Shown here in pieces: positions 18,562 to 26,457 of a DNA stretch of 46,523 bases. This stretch comes from Cytophagales bacterium (GTDB lineage Bacteria > Bacteroidota > Bacteroidia > Cytophagales > Cyclobacteriaceae), in the NCBI GenBank assembly GCA_016124425.1, contig WGNT01000039.1, positions 1 to 46,523 on the forward strand, written 5' to 3'. The notes below the pieces were generated by a model. It saw only the letters and a program-made list of their open reading frames with translations, made no database searches and was not told where the DNA came from. A program made the translations under genes and the position numbers. Each line of letters starts with the position of its first letter. Positions within the stretch are counted from its first letter, which is position 1.

Positions 18562-19554
18562 ATGAGAATTAAGGAACCCTACGCACGATACCTAATGATG
18601 CTGGGATTGTCGCTTCTGCTTAGCATTTTCATCGATAAAAGCCCGTACTTAGTGGTGCTTGCAGTAACCTTGCTATATACGTTTTGTTATTGGGAGGGGA
18701 ATTACCAAATTGTAAATTATGCGAGGAGCAAATACCCCAGCTACGAGCAGTCTAGCAAACGAATAGTGATACAAGCTATTATGGCATTGATATACACCGT
18801 TTCCATTGGACTGCTTGTTTCTTTCGTATTGCAACAAATTGGCCTAGTAACTGAAGAACCTGGCTATTATTTAAGCGCCATACTTCAGGGATTGGTCATC
18901 ACGACAATTATATCTGTGATTTACGAAGCCGCCTACTATTTCCAGCTATGGAAGGAGTCTTTACTGGAGGGCGAACGGCTAAAGAAGAATGAAGCCCGGC
19001 TACAATTCGAAAGTTTAAAAAACCAAGTGAATCCCCATTTCCTTTTCAACAGCTTAAATACGCTTTCCGCGTTAATCCCCGTAGATCCGGATCGGGCTGA
19101 GCGCTTCGTACAAGCGTTTGCGAAAAATTATCGCTACGTGCTGGAGGTAAAGGATAAGTCGTTTGTACCTTTAGATGTGGAATTGGAATTTGTCAGGTCC
19201 TATTGCTTCCTTCATAAAATTCGATTCGAAGACCAGTTAGTCATTACAGAGGATATAGATTCAGAAGGAAAACACTATTATATCCCTCCACTTATTTTGC
19301 AAAATCTGGTTGAAAATGCAATAAAGCACAATAGTGTCAGCGAAAAACATCCGCTACATATACACATTCAGCTTATCGGGGATGTTTTGCAGGTAAGTAA
19401 CAGGATCCATGCTAGGCAGGGGATTGCGGACTCAACCAAAACGGGGCTTAAGAATATCCGGGAACGTATGAAACTGGTAAGCAATCGGATTCCTGAGTTT
19501 TATGAAAAAGACGGAATATTCTATGCCACCATTCCTTTAGTTTTAGGAGAATAA
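18562..19554 (+). CDS. LytS/YehU-type sensor histidine kinase
   Basis: A 330-residue membrane sensor kinase. The first ~130 residues hold four predicted membrane helices and no large periplasmic domain. A linker helix then leads into the His_kinase domain, with NPHFLFNSLN carrying the phospho-acceptor H159. The N-box is LVENAIKHN, and a GLKNIRERMKL motif belongs to the ATP-binding fold. This is the short LytS/YehU layout common in Bacteroidota, working with a LytTR regulator, and the partner is encoded 7 bases downstream. The ATG at 18562 is preferred over a GTG at 18544. The signal sensed is unknown. Confidence 0.88.
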   Translation: MRIKEPYARYLMMLGLSLLLSIFIDKSPYLVVLAVTLLYTFCYWEGNYQIVNYARSKYPSYEQSSKRIVIQAIMALIYTVSIGLLVSFVLQQIGLVTEEPGYYLSAILQGLVITTIISVIYEAAYYFQLWKESLLEGERLKKNEARLQFESLKNQVNPHFLFNSLNTLSALIPVDPDRAERFVQAFAKNYRYVLEVKDKSFVPLDVELEFVRSYCFLHKIRFEDQLVITEDIDSEGKHYYIPPLILQNLVENAIKHNSVSEKHPLHIHIQLIGDVLQVSNRIHARQGIADSTKTGLKNIRERMKLVSNRIPEFYEKDGIFYATIPLVLGE

Positions 19555-19561
19555 TACACCT

Positions 19562-20323
19562 ATGAAAGCACTAATCATCGAAGACGAAAAGTTGGCGGCA
19601 GATAGGCTAAACCGGTTGATCCATAACGTAGCACCCGATATATCGGTCACGGCCATTTTAAAAAGTGTGGAAGAAGCAGTTGAGTACCTTTCGACCCGGA
19701 ACCCCGACTTGATATTTCTGGATATCCATCTGTCAGATGGGAGCAGTTTTGGTATCTTCGATCAGGTTCAAGTTACCTCTCCGATAATTTTTACTACAGC
19801 CTATCACGAGTACGCTTTGAAGGCGTTTAAAGTAAACAGCATCGATTACCTATTAAAGCCGATTGATGAAATTGCCCTTTCAGCAGCTTTGGATAAGCTC
19901 AGGCAATTAAAAAAGGAGTCTACCTCTACTCCAATGGGAGACATAGAGGCACTTCTATCGATGATGAAAAAACAAGAAATCACGTACAGACAGCGGTTTT
20001 TAGTAGCTTTTGGAAATAAGATTAAGACCATAAAAATAGCCGACGTGGCCTACATCTTTGCCGCAGACAGCGCAGTATTTTTGGTTGATAAAGAAGGGAG
20101 TAGGTACGTTCTGGACGAAACCCTGGATCATCTCCAAGATGCGCTGGACCCAAATGGTTTTTTCCGTGTAAACCGGGCATTTTTGGTGGGAATTGATGCG
20201 ATCGAACAAATGCATAGCTACTCCCGAAGCCGAATCAAAATAGACCTTAATCCCCCCTGCCCCAAGGAATGCATTGTCAGTACAGAGAAGACACCCGACT
20301 TCAAAGGCTGGCTTTCCAGGTAA
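19562..20323 (+). CDS. LytTR-family response regulator
   Basis: A 253-residue DNA-binding regulator. The receiver domain starts MKALIIEDE, has acceptor D54 in IFLDIHLSDG, and the conserved Lys in DYLLKPID. A linker leads to a C-terminal LytTR domain (about 150-250: VAYIFAADSAVFLVDKEG, FFRVNRAFLVGIDAI). LytTR proteins bind direct repeats upstream of their targets. It sits 7 bases after the kinase gene, so the two form one unit. Its TAA touches the stop codon of the convergent lipoprotein gene with no base between them. Confidence 0.92.
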   Translation: MKALIIEDEKLAADRLNRLIHNVAPDISVTAILKSVEEAVEYLSTRNPDLIFLDIHLSDGSSFGIFDQVQVTSPIIFTTAYHEYALKAFKVNSIDYLLKPIDEIALSAALDKLRQLKKESTSTPMGDIEALLSMMKKQEITYRQRFLVAFGNKIKTIKIADVAYIFAADSAVFLVDKEGSRYVLDETLDHLQDALDPNGFFRVNRAFLVGIDAIEQMHSYSRSRIKIDLNPPCPKECIVSTEKTPDFKGWLSR

Positions 20324-21265
20324 TTAGTCTTTTGCTTCCGCCACAAATAGTGCATCAAGCCCCTTATCGGGATTATGTAAGCGCATCGTATTCTTATTGA
20401 TTTGATAGGATATTGTATCGTTTGTGGAAAGAAGCGTATTTAAGCTGTCGTATTTATCCTTCATCCTTTTGGGAACGAGATACAAGTTATCTCGATCTCT
20501 CGTAGCTGGACCGGGCCAATAGTTCATTGTCCACCTCCCAAATGTTGCAATAAACCGATTGTTGTCAAGCGGCATGTATGCTTTTGTTCCTCCCTGTGCC
20601 TCAAACCAAACAAAGGACTTGATGGACATAAGTAATGCCTCAGGGTAAACAGTATTAATGTAAGTACCAGATTGGTTTACAAGTTGCGAAGTAAAATGTA
20701 CCCCTAAATAGTCTTCCTCACATGCTGGATGGGAATAAATCTCGCCTTCAGATGTTACAAATCCCACAAATCGCCAAGGCGTTTCTTGAAAATGGTTTTC
20801 AGAATCGACAACACGCCACTCGACAGGACATTCGATAGGTTTTTCCATTGTTTTAAGACGGAATGGCAAATATCCCTCCGGCGTATCATTCCCTTCTGGT
20901 AGAATATCACCAGAAATAATTACCTGTACGCGTTCATTACCTCTGTGTATCCTCAAACCGTATCTACCATAGAGATTTGAAGCACACCCTGCTTGGTCTG
21001 CAAATGAGAAAGAATAAAATTCTTCTGCTAATAAGTCGCAGATTCTGTCTGTCTCTATGGGTAGCAAATGATCTATATCGTTAAAAGACTCATCTAAATC
21101 CAGAAAAAGCGTGATTTTTTTATCGATCATTTCCGCATCGATATAAGCTTTGACACCTTGAATTCTGGCTACTACTACTTCCTCTGTATCCGGAACCGCT
21201 TCTGTAGGTGCCAAGTTGCACGAAATAACTAAGAGATAAATGGAAACAAAAAGTGATGTTCTCAT
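20324..21265 (-). CDS. Hypothetical lipoprotein (313 aa)
   Basis: A secreted lipoprotein with signal MRTSLFVSIYLLVISCN, where the lipobox cysteine is C16. The mature part is a soluble mixed alpha/beta protein with several cysteines (ETDRICDLL, QAGCASN, IECPVEW, HPACEED). It shows a weak pattern of lipocalin- or META-like strands toward the C-terminus (IATFGRWTMNYW). I do not recognise the family. It ends exactly where the LytTR gene ends, in the convergent orientation. No promoter box was found upstream. Confidence 0.68.
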   Translation of the reverse strand: MRTSLFVSIYLLVISCNLAPTEAVPDTEEVVVARIQGVKAYIDAEMIDKKITLFLDLDESFNDIDHLLPIETDRICDLLAEEFYSFSFADQAGCASNLYGRYGLRIHRGNERVQVIISGDILPEGNDTPEGYLPFRLKTMEKPIECPVEWRVVDSENHFQETPWRFVGFVTSEGEIYSHPACEEDYLGVHFTSQLVNQSGTYINTVYPEALLMSIKSFVWFEAQGGTKAYMPLDNNRFIATFGRWTMNYWPGPATRDRDNLYLVPKRMKDKYDSLNTLLSTNDTISYQINKNTMRLHNPDKGLDALFVAEAKD

Positions 21266-21410
21266 GGTAATTTAGGTTAACTACTGTTCGTATAATAGAT
21301 CCCTTACCAGCTAGTTTGTTACCTGTTTATCAGCAGCTATTCCCCTACCGAAAAAACAATTTTACAATTGTGACTAACAGTCTTCCAGTTCGATTTAACG
21401 CTAAAACCAC

Positions 21411-24266
21411 CTAAATTTCAGTATTTCCCTGTTGCAATAAGAAGGCCGTAATATGGGCGATTTCCTGATTACTTAGCTTTAGAATATCTGGAGCTGGCAT
21501 CAAACTGGCCTTTAGCTGCCTCCTGCCTGAAATGGCGCTAGAAGGTAACGTATACCTCTTGCCGTTGCTATCCATTACCGTCACTACAGGCCCTGCAGAT
21601 AATAGGATACCATATAGCATGGCGCCGTTTTTTAGCTGAATAAGATGAGCCTCTGACCCAAAGGCAACCGCTTCATCCGGATGGATTATGGCACTTAATA
21701 GCGTCTTTCGATCAAGTTTGAGATGTATATTACTAAGGTCTGGACCGATTTCATTTCCAGAGGACCCGATCGTATGACAGACACTACAGTGCTGAATAGC
21801 AAGGGTTTTGCCCGTTGCCGCATCAGCCTGCAAAGAAGTGATCTCCTCCAGTTCATACAATGAGGTGGATTGGATGGGAAAAAATTGGCGGATTAAAGCC
21901 TGATGGGCTGGAAACGTTTCCCGGTCAAACAAGGGCTGTAGTTGTACTTTAAGGGAATCTTCCAGTTTTCCCGTATGGGCCAACCATACAAGGTGCAGCC
22001 TTCCTTGAGTACTTTCGGCTAGAACGGATGCGGATTCCAGTCTGGATTCGATAGACGCCAAGGTATCCGCCACCTGATGACTCAGCGCTAAAGCATCTTC
22101 CTGTGGCGGCGGAAGTAAAGAAGCCGGAGCCTCCCAATCCATCAGATAAGCCTGCCAGTCGTTGGTTTTTCGATATTGAAGCCACCAAAGCGCCTCCTCT
22201 TTTTGTCTGGGATCGCCAATGTCGGCCAGCACCCTCATCGCTTCTGCCGCTTGTGGATGATCCAAAAAAGCTAACGTTACCAGTGCTTTGTCCTTCTGCT
22301 GCTTTCCTACTTTTGGAGAGTTAATGCGTTCGTAAATGGCATCCAACGCCATTGCAGGATGTAATTCAAAAATCAAATTACCCAACGCATCCGGCCACTG
22401 TTCGGGCTCGGGATGACCATAATGGGCTAATAGATGTGGGTAAATTTCACTTTCCTTTCCCCTTAAACCTATCCCAAGCGCATTTAAGTACCACGGATCT
22501 TGACCGTCATACCCCTCTAGTAATGGTTGAATTAGTGGCAAAACTTCAGGTAAGGGAATGTCCCGGAGTGCCAACGCCACTTCCCTTCTTACTGCCGGGT
22601 GTTTCGAACCGGATCCTAATTTTGCCAATTCATTTATCAGTAAGCCGTCGTTCTGGTACAAGGCCCGAAATGCCGCCACGGCAATCTCCGGGTCTGTATC
22701 AGCCAGCAATGGTATGATGTGCTTATTTCCCTCCGCGCCAAGTGCTGCCAGCAAAAATACCGCCCTTGCCCTATGAAACGGATTAAGATCCGAAAGTACC
22801 GGTACGATTTGCGGGATAACTGCTGACCCTTGCGCCAACAGGCGTTGATATCCCTGAGCTCGAACATGAATGGCTGGGCTTAACAGGGCTTGTACCTGAC
22901 CTTCCGTCGTTTCTAAGGAGATAGTTGGTGTATGGAGTTTTTTCTTTTTAGGAGCGATGCGATAAATCCTACCGAATCCTTCCTTATCCATCATCTGATG
23001 ACCGCCGACGATAGGGTCATACCAATCGGCAACATAGATAGCCCCGTCAGTACCGATGGCTACATCGCTGGGCCTAAACCACTTTGTATCATCGTCCTCA
23101 ACATGATGCCAAATATAGTTGGTGTTGTCCGTATCCACGGATGAGATGAAATTTTGCCGGTCGGCTAGTGGGTACCCCGCGCCGGATAGTGTGGGGTAAT
23201 AGCCAAAAATGATATTCCTTCCCGCATCTGCCGCAAGCAGCAGTCCTCGGTATTTTTCACCAAGAGCATCACTCTCCATACGGACAACCCCTGTGGGCGA
23301 CCCCGCCCCGTAAATATCCCCTGCGGGAAGGACCCCGGGATCGTGTTGGTGCCAGTGGGCTTCCGGTACCGAGTGGCCCGGACGCCGATCTGCCTGCCAG
23401 GTTCTTTCTCCTGTTGCACTGAAAAACCCCGCATTACTACCGTCCATTATCCAGGTAGTCCGGCAGGAAGCGGTTTGGTCATCGTTATCACTTTGCCACA
23501 TATTTCCAAACGAATCTACCGCCACTTCAAAGGCATTTCGGTAGTTATGCGAAAGTACTTCCATACCTGTTCCGTCGGGATTGACACGGATAATGAGACC
23601 TCCCGTATACACTTGCCCATCATCACTCACCTGATTGGGAATATTGGTAGTAGAATAGGGTGTGTACTCATTGTACACACTACCGGCACGTAGTGTCCAA
23701 CCAGCGCGGTCTGTTACCTGATGAGGGCCAGCATTTCCGGCGATAAAATACCATTTCCCGTCAGGACCCATTACGCCCGCATGTAGTCCATGGTCATGGT
23801 CCCTCCCCCCAAATCCGGTGAGAAAGATTTCCTTTTTATCCGGTATATCATCATTGTCCTCGTCGGTGTAGATAATAATCGATGGCGAACAGGATACTAT
23901 AACCTGATTACCCACTACAGCTATACCAAGCGGGGACCTAAGGTCTTCGTCTTGTACAAACACCTTAGCGGTATCTGCTTTACCATCACCATTGCTATCT
24001 TCGAGGATCATAATGCGGTCGCCTGACTCGTGTACCATATGGCCGTCAGCATTTCTAAAATCCCGGTAGTTTACTGCTTCGGTGATCCATATTCTTCCCC
24101 TGAGATCTACATCCATGTTGGTTGGGTTGTAAAATTGGGGAGAGGATGCCCAAAGCGTTACTTCCAAATCATCTGGTACAAAAAGTAAGGGATCTTCCGT
24201 TTCGGGAGACTTGCAAGAAATTGCTGATAGTAAGAAGAGGGAAGCAAAAACAGCCGGTTTGTACAT
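21411..24266 (-). CDS. PVC-type heme-binding lipoprotein: dehydrogenase-like propeller, HEAT repeats, cytochrome c
   Basis: A 951-residue lipoprotein (lipobox LSAISC). Residues ~30-440 form the PVC-type membrane-bound dehydrogenase domain, a beta-propeller with DxDxD-like calcium turns (DSNGDGKADT, DEDNDDIPDK) and a GRDHDHGLH motif. About 450-760 is a set of HEAT-like helical repeats. The C-terminus is a single-heme cytochrome c with C827, C830 and H831 (CSVCH) and a probable Met ligand in SLMPAP. This layout was named from Planctomycetes and also occurs in Bacteroidota, where the genes are linked to sugar oxidation or breakdown. It starts 13 bases after the sugar isomerase-like gene and is surely its operon partner. 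It probably oxidises a carbohydrate at the periplasmic face; the substrate is unknown. Confidence 0.88.
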   Translation of the reverse strand: MYKPAVFASLFLLSAISCKSPETEDPLLFVPDDLEVTLWASSPQFYNPTNMDVDLRGRIWITEAVNYRDFRNADGHMVHESGDRIMILEDSNGDGKADTAKVFVQDEDLRSPLGIAVVGNQVIVSCSPSIIIYTDEDNDDIPDKKEIFLTGFGGRDHDHGLHAGVMGPDGKWYFIAGNAGPHQVTDRAGWTLRAGSVYNEYTPYSTTNIPNQVSDDGQVYTGGLIIRVNPDGTGMEVLSHNYRNAFEVAVDSFGNMWQSDNDDQTASCRTTWIMDGSNAGFFSATGERTWQADRRPGHSVPEAHWHQHDPGVLPAGDIYGAGSPTGVVRMESDALGEKYRGLLLAADAGRNIIFGYYPTLSGAGYPLADRQNFISSVDTDNTNYIWHHVEDDDTKWFRPSDVAIGTDGAIYVADWYDPIVGGHQMMDKEGFGRIYRIAPKKKKLHTPTISLETTEGQVQALLSPAIHVRAQGYQRLLAQGSAVIPQIVPVLSDLNPFHRARAVFLLAALGAEGNKHIIPLLADTDPEIAVAAFRALYQNDGLLINELAKLGSGSKHPAVRREVALALRDIPLPEVLPLIQPLLEGYDGQDPWYLNALGIGLRGKESEIYPHLLAHYGHPEPEQWPDALGNLIFELHPAMALDAIYERINSPKVGKQQKDKALVTLAFLDHPQAAEAMRVLADIGDPRQKEEALWWLQYRKTNDWQAYLMDWEAPASLLPPPQEDALALSHQVADTLASIESRLESASVLAESTQGRLHLVWLAHTGKLEDSLKVQLQPLFDRETFPAHQALIRQFFPIQSTSLYELEEITSLQADAATGKTLAIQHCSVCHTIGSSGNEIGPDLSNIHLKLDRKTLLSAIIHPDEAVAFGSEAHLIQLKNGAMLYGILLSAGPVVTVMDSNGKRYTLPSSAISGRRQLKASLMPAPDILKLSNQEIAHITAFLLQQGNTEI

Positions 24267-24279
24267 GGGGATAAGCTCG

Positions 24280-25158
24280 TTAGGTGTTCATAAGTTGATG
24301 CAGGAAATTTCGATTACTTACATAGGAAGGAAACATCTCCGCCCCTTTTGGAACGGCCCCTTCGATGATGATCCAGCCTTCGTAGCCTATGTCACGAAGC
24401 GTATCATTGACCTTGGAAAAATCAACCTTTCCCTTCCCAAGAAGATTGCCGTTTTCCTTTGCATGGACTTCACAGATATACCTAGTCCCCAACAAACGCA
24501 TCTCGTGATAGATATCGTACCCCATCTCTGTTGCATTTGCAACGTCATAATATACCCTAACATGGCTGGATCCAACAGCCTCAATGATTTCCAAATGTTC
24601 CTCGGCAGACAACCATGACTCTATAGCGAGGAAAACGTTTTGCTTTTCCGCCTTGGGGGCTACTTCTTTCAGCTTTCGAATTACTTCCTTTTTCCCCGAA
24701 GGATCATCTCTGAGGTCTCCTTTGCCAAAAAATGCCAACAATATCACCTGACACCCAAACACATTCGCCACATCGATACAGTCATGCACCCATTCCTGTG
24801 TCACTGCTTCTGATTTATAGGGAACGTTGTTTAACTCTCCGATTGCCATACTCGCGATTTTTACACCCGTTGCCTTCGAAGCCTGCAGGAAAGCCTGCTG
24901 CATACTTGGATCTCGAAGATGCATGTTGTTGCTGGCCAATCCCAAACTAATCTGTAAGCCATCCAAGCCAATTTCTTTGGCAAGCGCAAAAGATGCTACA
25001 TTGCTCGTCTTTCCGATAGACCAATCGCAGGCACCGAACAGGTAATGAGGCTTTAGCGGTACTTCCATGAGATCCATCCAAGGGACAGATGTAGATAGTC
25101 CCAATAGGATTCCATTTTTTATAAAGGCGCGTCGTTTTGGGTTTATAGCTAAGGACAT
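24280..25158 (-). CDS. Tat-exported sugar phosphate isomerase/epimerase-like TIM-barrel protein
   Basis: A 292-residue protein of the xylose-isomerase-like TIM barrel superfamily. The N-terminus has a twin-arginine signal (PKRRAFIKNG followed by a hydrophobic stretch), so it is exported folded. Metal-ligand positions typical of the family are visible: the E in FLAIESW, the D in VRVYYDVANA, the H in CEVHAKENG and the E near the C-terminus in WIIIEGAV. Its downstream partner is the PVC-type cytochrome c lipoprotein. Tat-exported isomerase/epimerase-like genes next to such dehydrogenases recur in Bacteroidota, and the pair may process an oxidised sugar in the periplasm. The substrate is not known. 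Confidence 0.85.
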   Translation of the reverse strand: MSLAINPKRRAFIKNGILLGLSTSVPWMDLMEVPLKPHYLFGACDWSIGKTSNVASFALAKEIGLDGLQISLGLASNNMHLRDPSMQQAFLQASKATGVKIASMAIGELNNVPYKSEAVTQEWVHDCIDVANVFGCQVILLAFFGKGDLRDDPSGKKEVIRKLKEVAPKAEKQNVFLAIESWLSAEEHLEIIEAVGSSHVRVYYDVANATEMGYDIYHEMRLLGTRYICEVHAKENGNLLGKGKVDFSKVNDTLRDIGYEGWIIIEGAVPKGAEMFPSYVSNRNFLHQLMNT

Positions 25159-25269
25159 CTAGTTACAAATTTGCCATAAGTTATAAAAAAGTCCCGAAAA
25201 ACCACGGCCTGAGCAGGAAAACAGATAAATGCTTTACAGAAAATTTCACTCCAAATCAGTAGAAAAGAG

Positions 25270-25295
25270 AAAAAGGAAGCCTAAGCTCCCTTTTT
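25270..25295 (-). terminator. Terminator of pheS
   Basis: An 11-bp stem: on the plus strand AAAAAGGAAGC at 25270-25280 and GCTCCCTTTTT at 25285-25295, with a 4-nt loop. On the minus strand the one non-Watson-Crick position is a G-U pair, while on the plus strand it is A-C, so the element is oriented for the minus-strand pheS transcript, which ends 34 bases before it. Confidence 0.7.
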
Positions 25296-25328
25296 CAGAA
25301 TATATAATCAGTAGACAATGACAGGTAG

Positions 25329-26357
25329 CTACAGAAGTGGCCGAAATTGCTGTAAAAAGCGAATGTCGTTTTCCGTAAAAAGCCTCAAATCATTAATCTG
25401 ATATTTTAGCATGGCGATCCGCTCTATACCCATTCCAAATGCAAACCCCGTATATTTCACAGAATCGATACCACAATTCTCCAACACATTGGGATCCACC
25501 ATGCCTGACCCTCCGATTTCTACCCATCCCGATCCTTTGCAGATGGAGCAACCCTTTCCCCCACAGATCAGGCAGGAAATATCTATTTCAGCACTTGGCT
25601 CGGTAAATGGGAAAAACGAAGGGCGAAAGCGAACCCTTGTATCTTTACCGAACATTTCTTTTGCGAAATGATAAAGCGTTTGTTTTAGGTCAGCAAAACT
25701 TACGTTTTCATCCACATACAACCCTTCTACCTGATGGAAGATGCAATGGGCTCTGGCAGAAATTGCCTCGTTCCTGAACACCCTGCCGGGAGATAGCGTT
25801 CTGATGGGTGGCTTTTCCCTCTCCATGACCCGCACCTGTACCGAAGATGTGTGGGTACGTAGCGCTACGTCCGGCTTTTTCTCAATAAAGAACGTGTCCT
25901 GCATTTCTCTTGCAGGATGATTCTCGGGAAAATTCAGCGCTGTAAAATTATGCCAATCATCCTCAATTTCAGGACCCTCCGAGAGGTTAAAGCCGATGCG
26001 CTCGAAGATCTCAATAATTCGCTGCCGCGTTGCTGTGAGCGGATGTATCCCGCCTACGGGTAGGTTACCGGGCGGAAGGGTAAGGTCTAGGCCACTTGTT
26101 TTGGTTTTCTTTGTATTACTTTCCAATGCTTGAATCAGCGCTTGAAATTTCTCTTCCGCAGCCTGCTTCACCCCGTTTACCAGTTGACCAAATTCCCTTT
26201 TCTCTTCGTTCGGGACATCCCGCATCAGGACGAACAACTCTCCTACCACGCTTTTCTTACTGATAAACCGCATCCTGTAGGCTTCAAGTTCATCCGGTGT
26301 AGTGGCTTTTGCAGCAGCAATCTCTGCTAAAATTTGATTGATTTTATCGTTAGGCAT
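25329..26357 (-). CDS. pheS: Phenylalanyl-tRNA synthetase alpha subunit
   Basis: A 342-residue class II synthetase subunit that, with PheT, charges tRNA-Phe. The N-terminal coiled-coil region is followed by class II motif 2 (VFRNEAISARAHCIFHQVEG) and motif 3 (GFAFGMGIERIAMLKY). A small cysteine-rich loop (CLICGGKGCSICKGSGW) lies in the catalytic domain, as in many bacterial PheS proteins. Length is normal. It is followed by a terminator. A TAnnTTTG box lies 26 bases upstream of its ATG. The pheT gene is not in this window, so the subunits are not in one operon here. Confidence 0.97.
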   Translation of the reverse strand: MPNDKINQILAEIAAAKATTPDELEAYRMRFISKKSVVGELFVLMRDVPNEEKREFGQLVNGVKQAAEEKFQALIQALESNTKKTKTSGLDLTLPPGNLPVGGIHPLTATRQRIIEIFERIGFNLSEGPEIEDDWHNFTALNFPENHPAREMQDTFFIEKKPDVALRTHTSSVQVRVMEREKPPIRTLSPGRVFRNEAISARAHCIFHQVEGLYVDENVSFADLKQTLYHFAKEMFGKDTRVRFRPSFFPFTEPSAEIDISCLICGGKGCSICKGSGWVEIGGSGMVDPNVLENCGIDSVKYTGFAFGMGIERIAMLKYQINDLRLFTENDIRFLQQFRPLL

Positions 26358-26383
26358 AACGCGAGCGCATCTTATAGTAGGTG

Positions 26384-26391
26384 CAAAGCTA
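26384..26391 (-). promoter_or_regulatory. -7 promoter box of pheS
   Basis: Reads TAGCTTTG on the minus strand, 26 bases before the pheS ATG, in the 100-base gap after the AsmA-like gene. No obvious -33 box is seen. Confidence 0.5.
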
Positions 26392-26457
26392 AAAAAAATC
26401 TTTTAGGTGCCTACTATAATGAACGCTGCCGGAACGGGAATTTGTAGATTGAATCAG

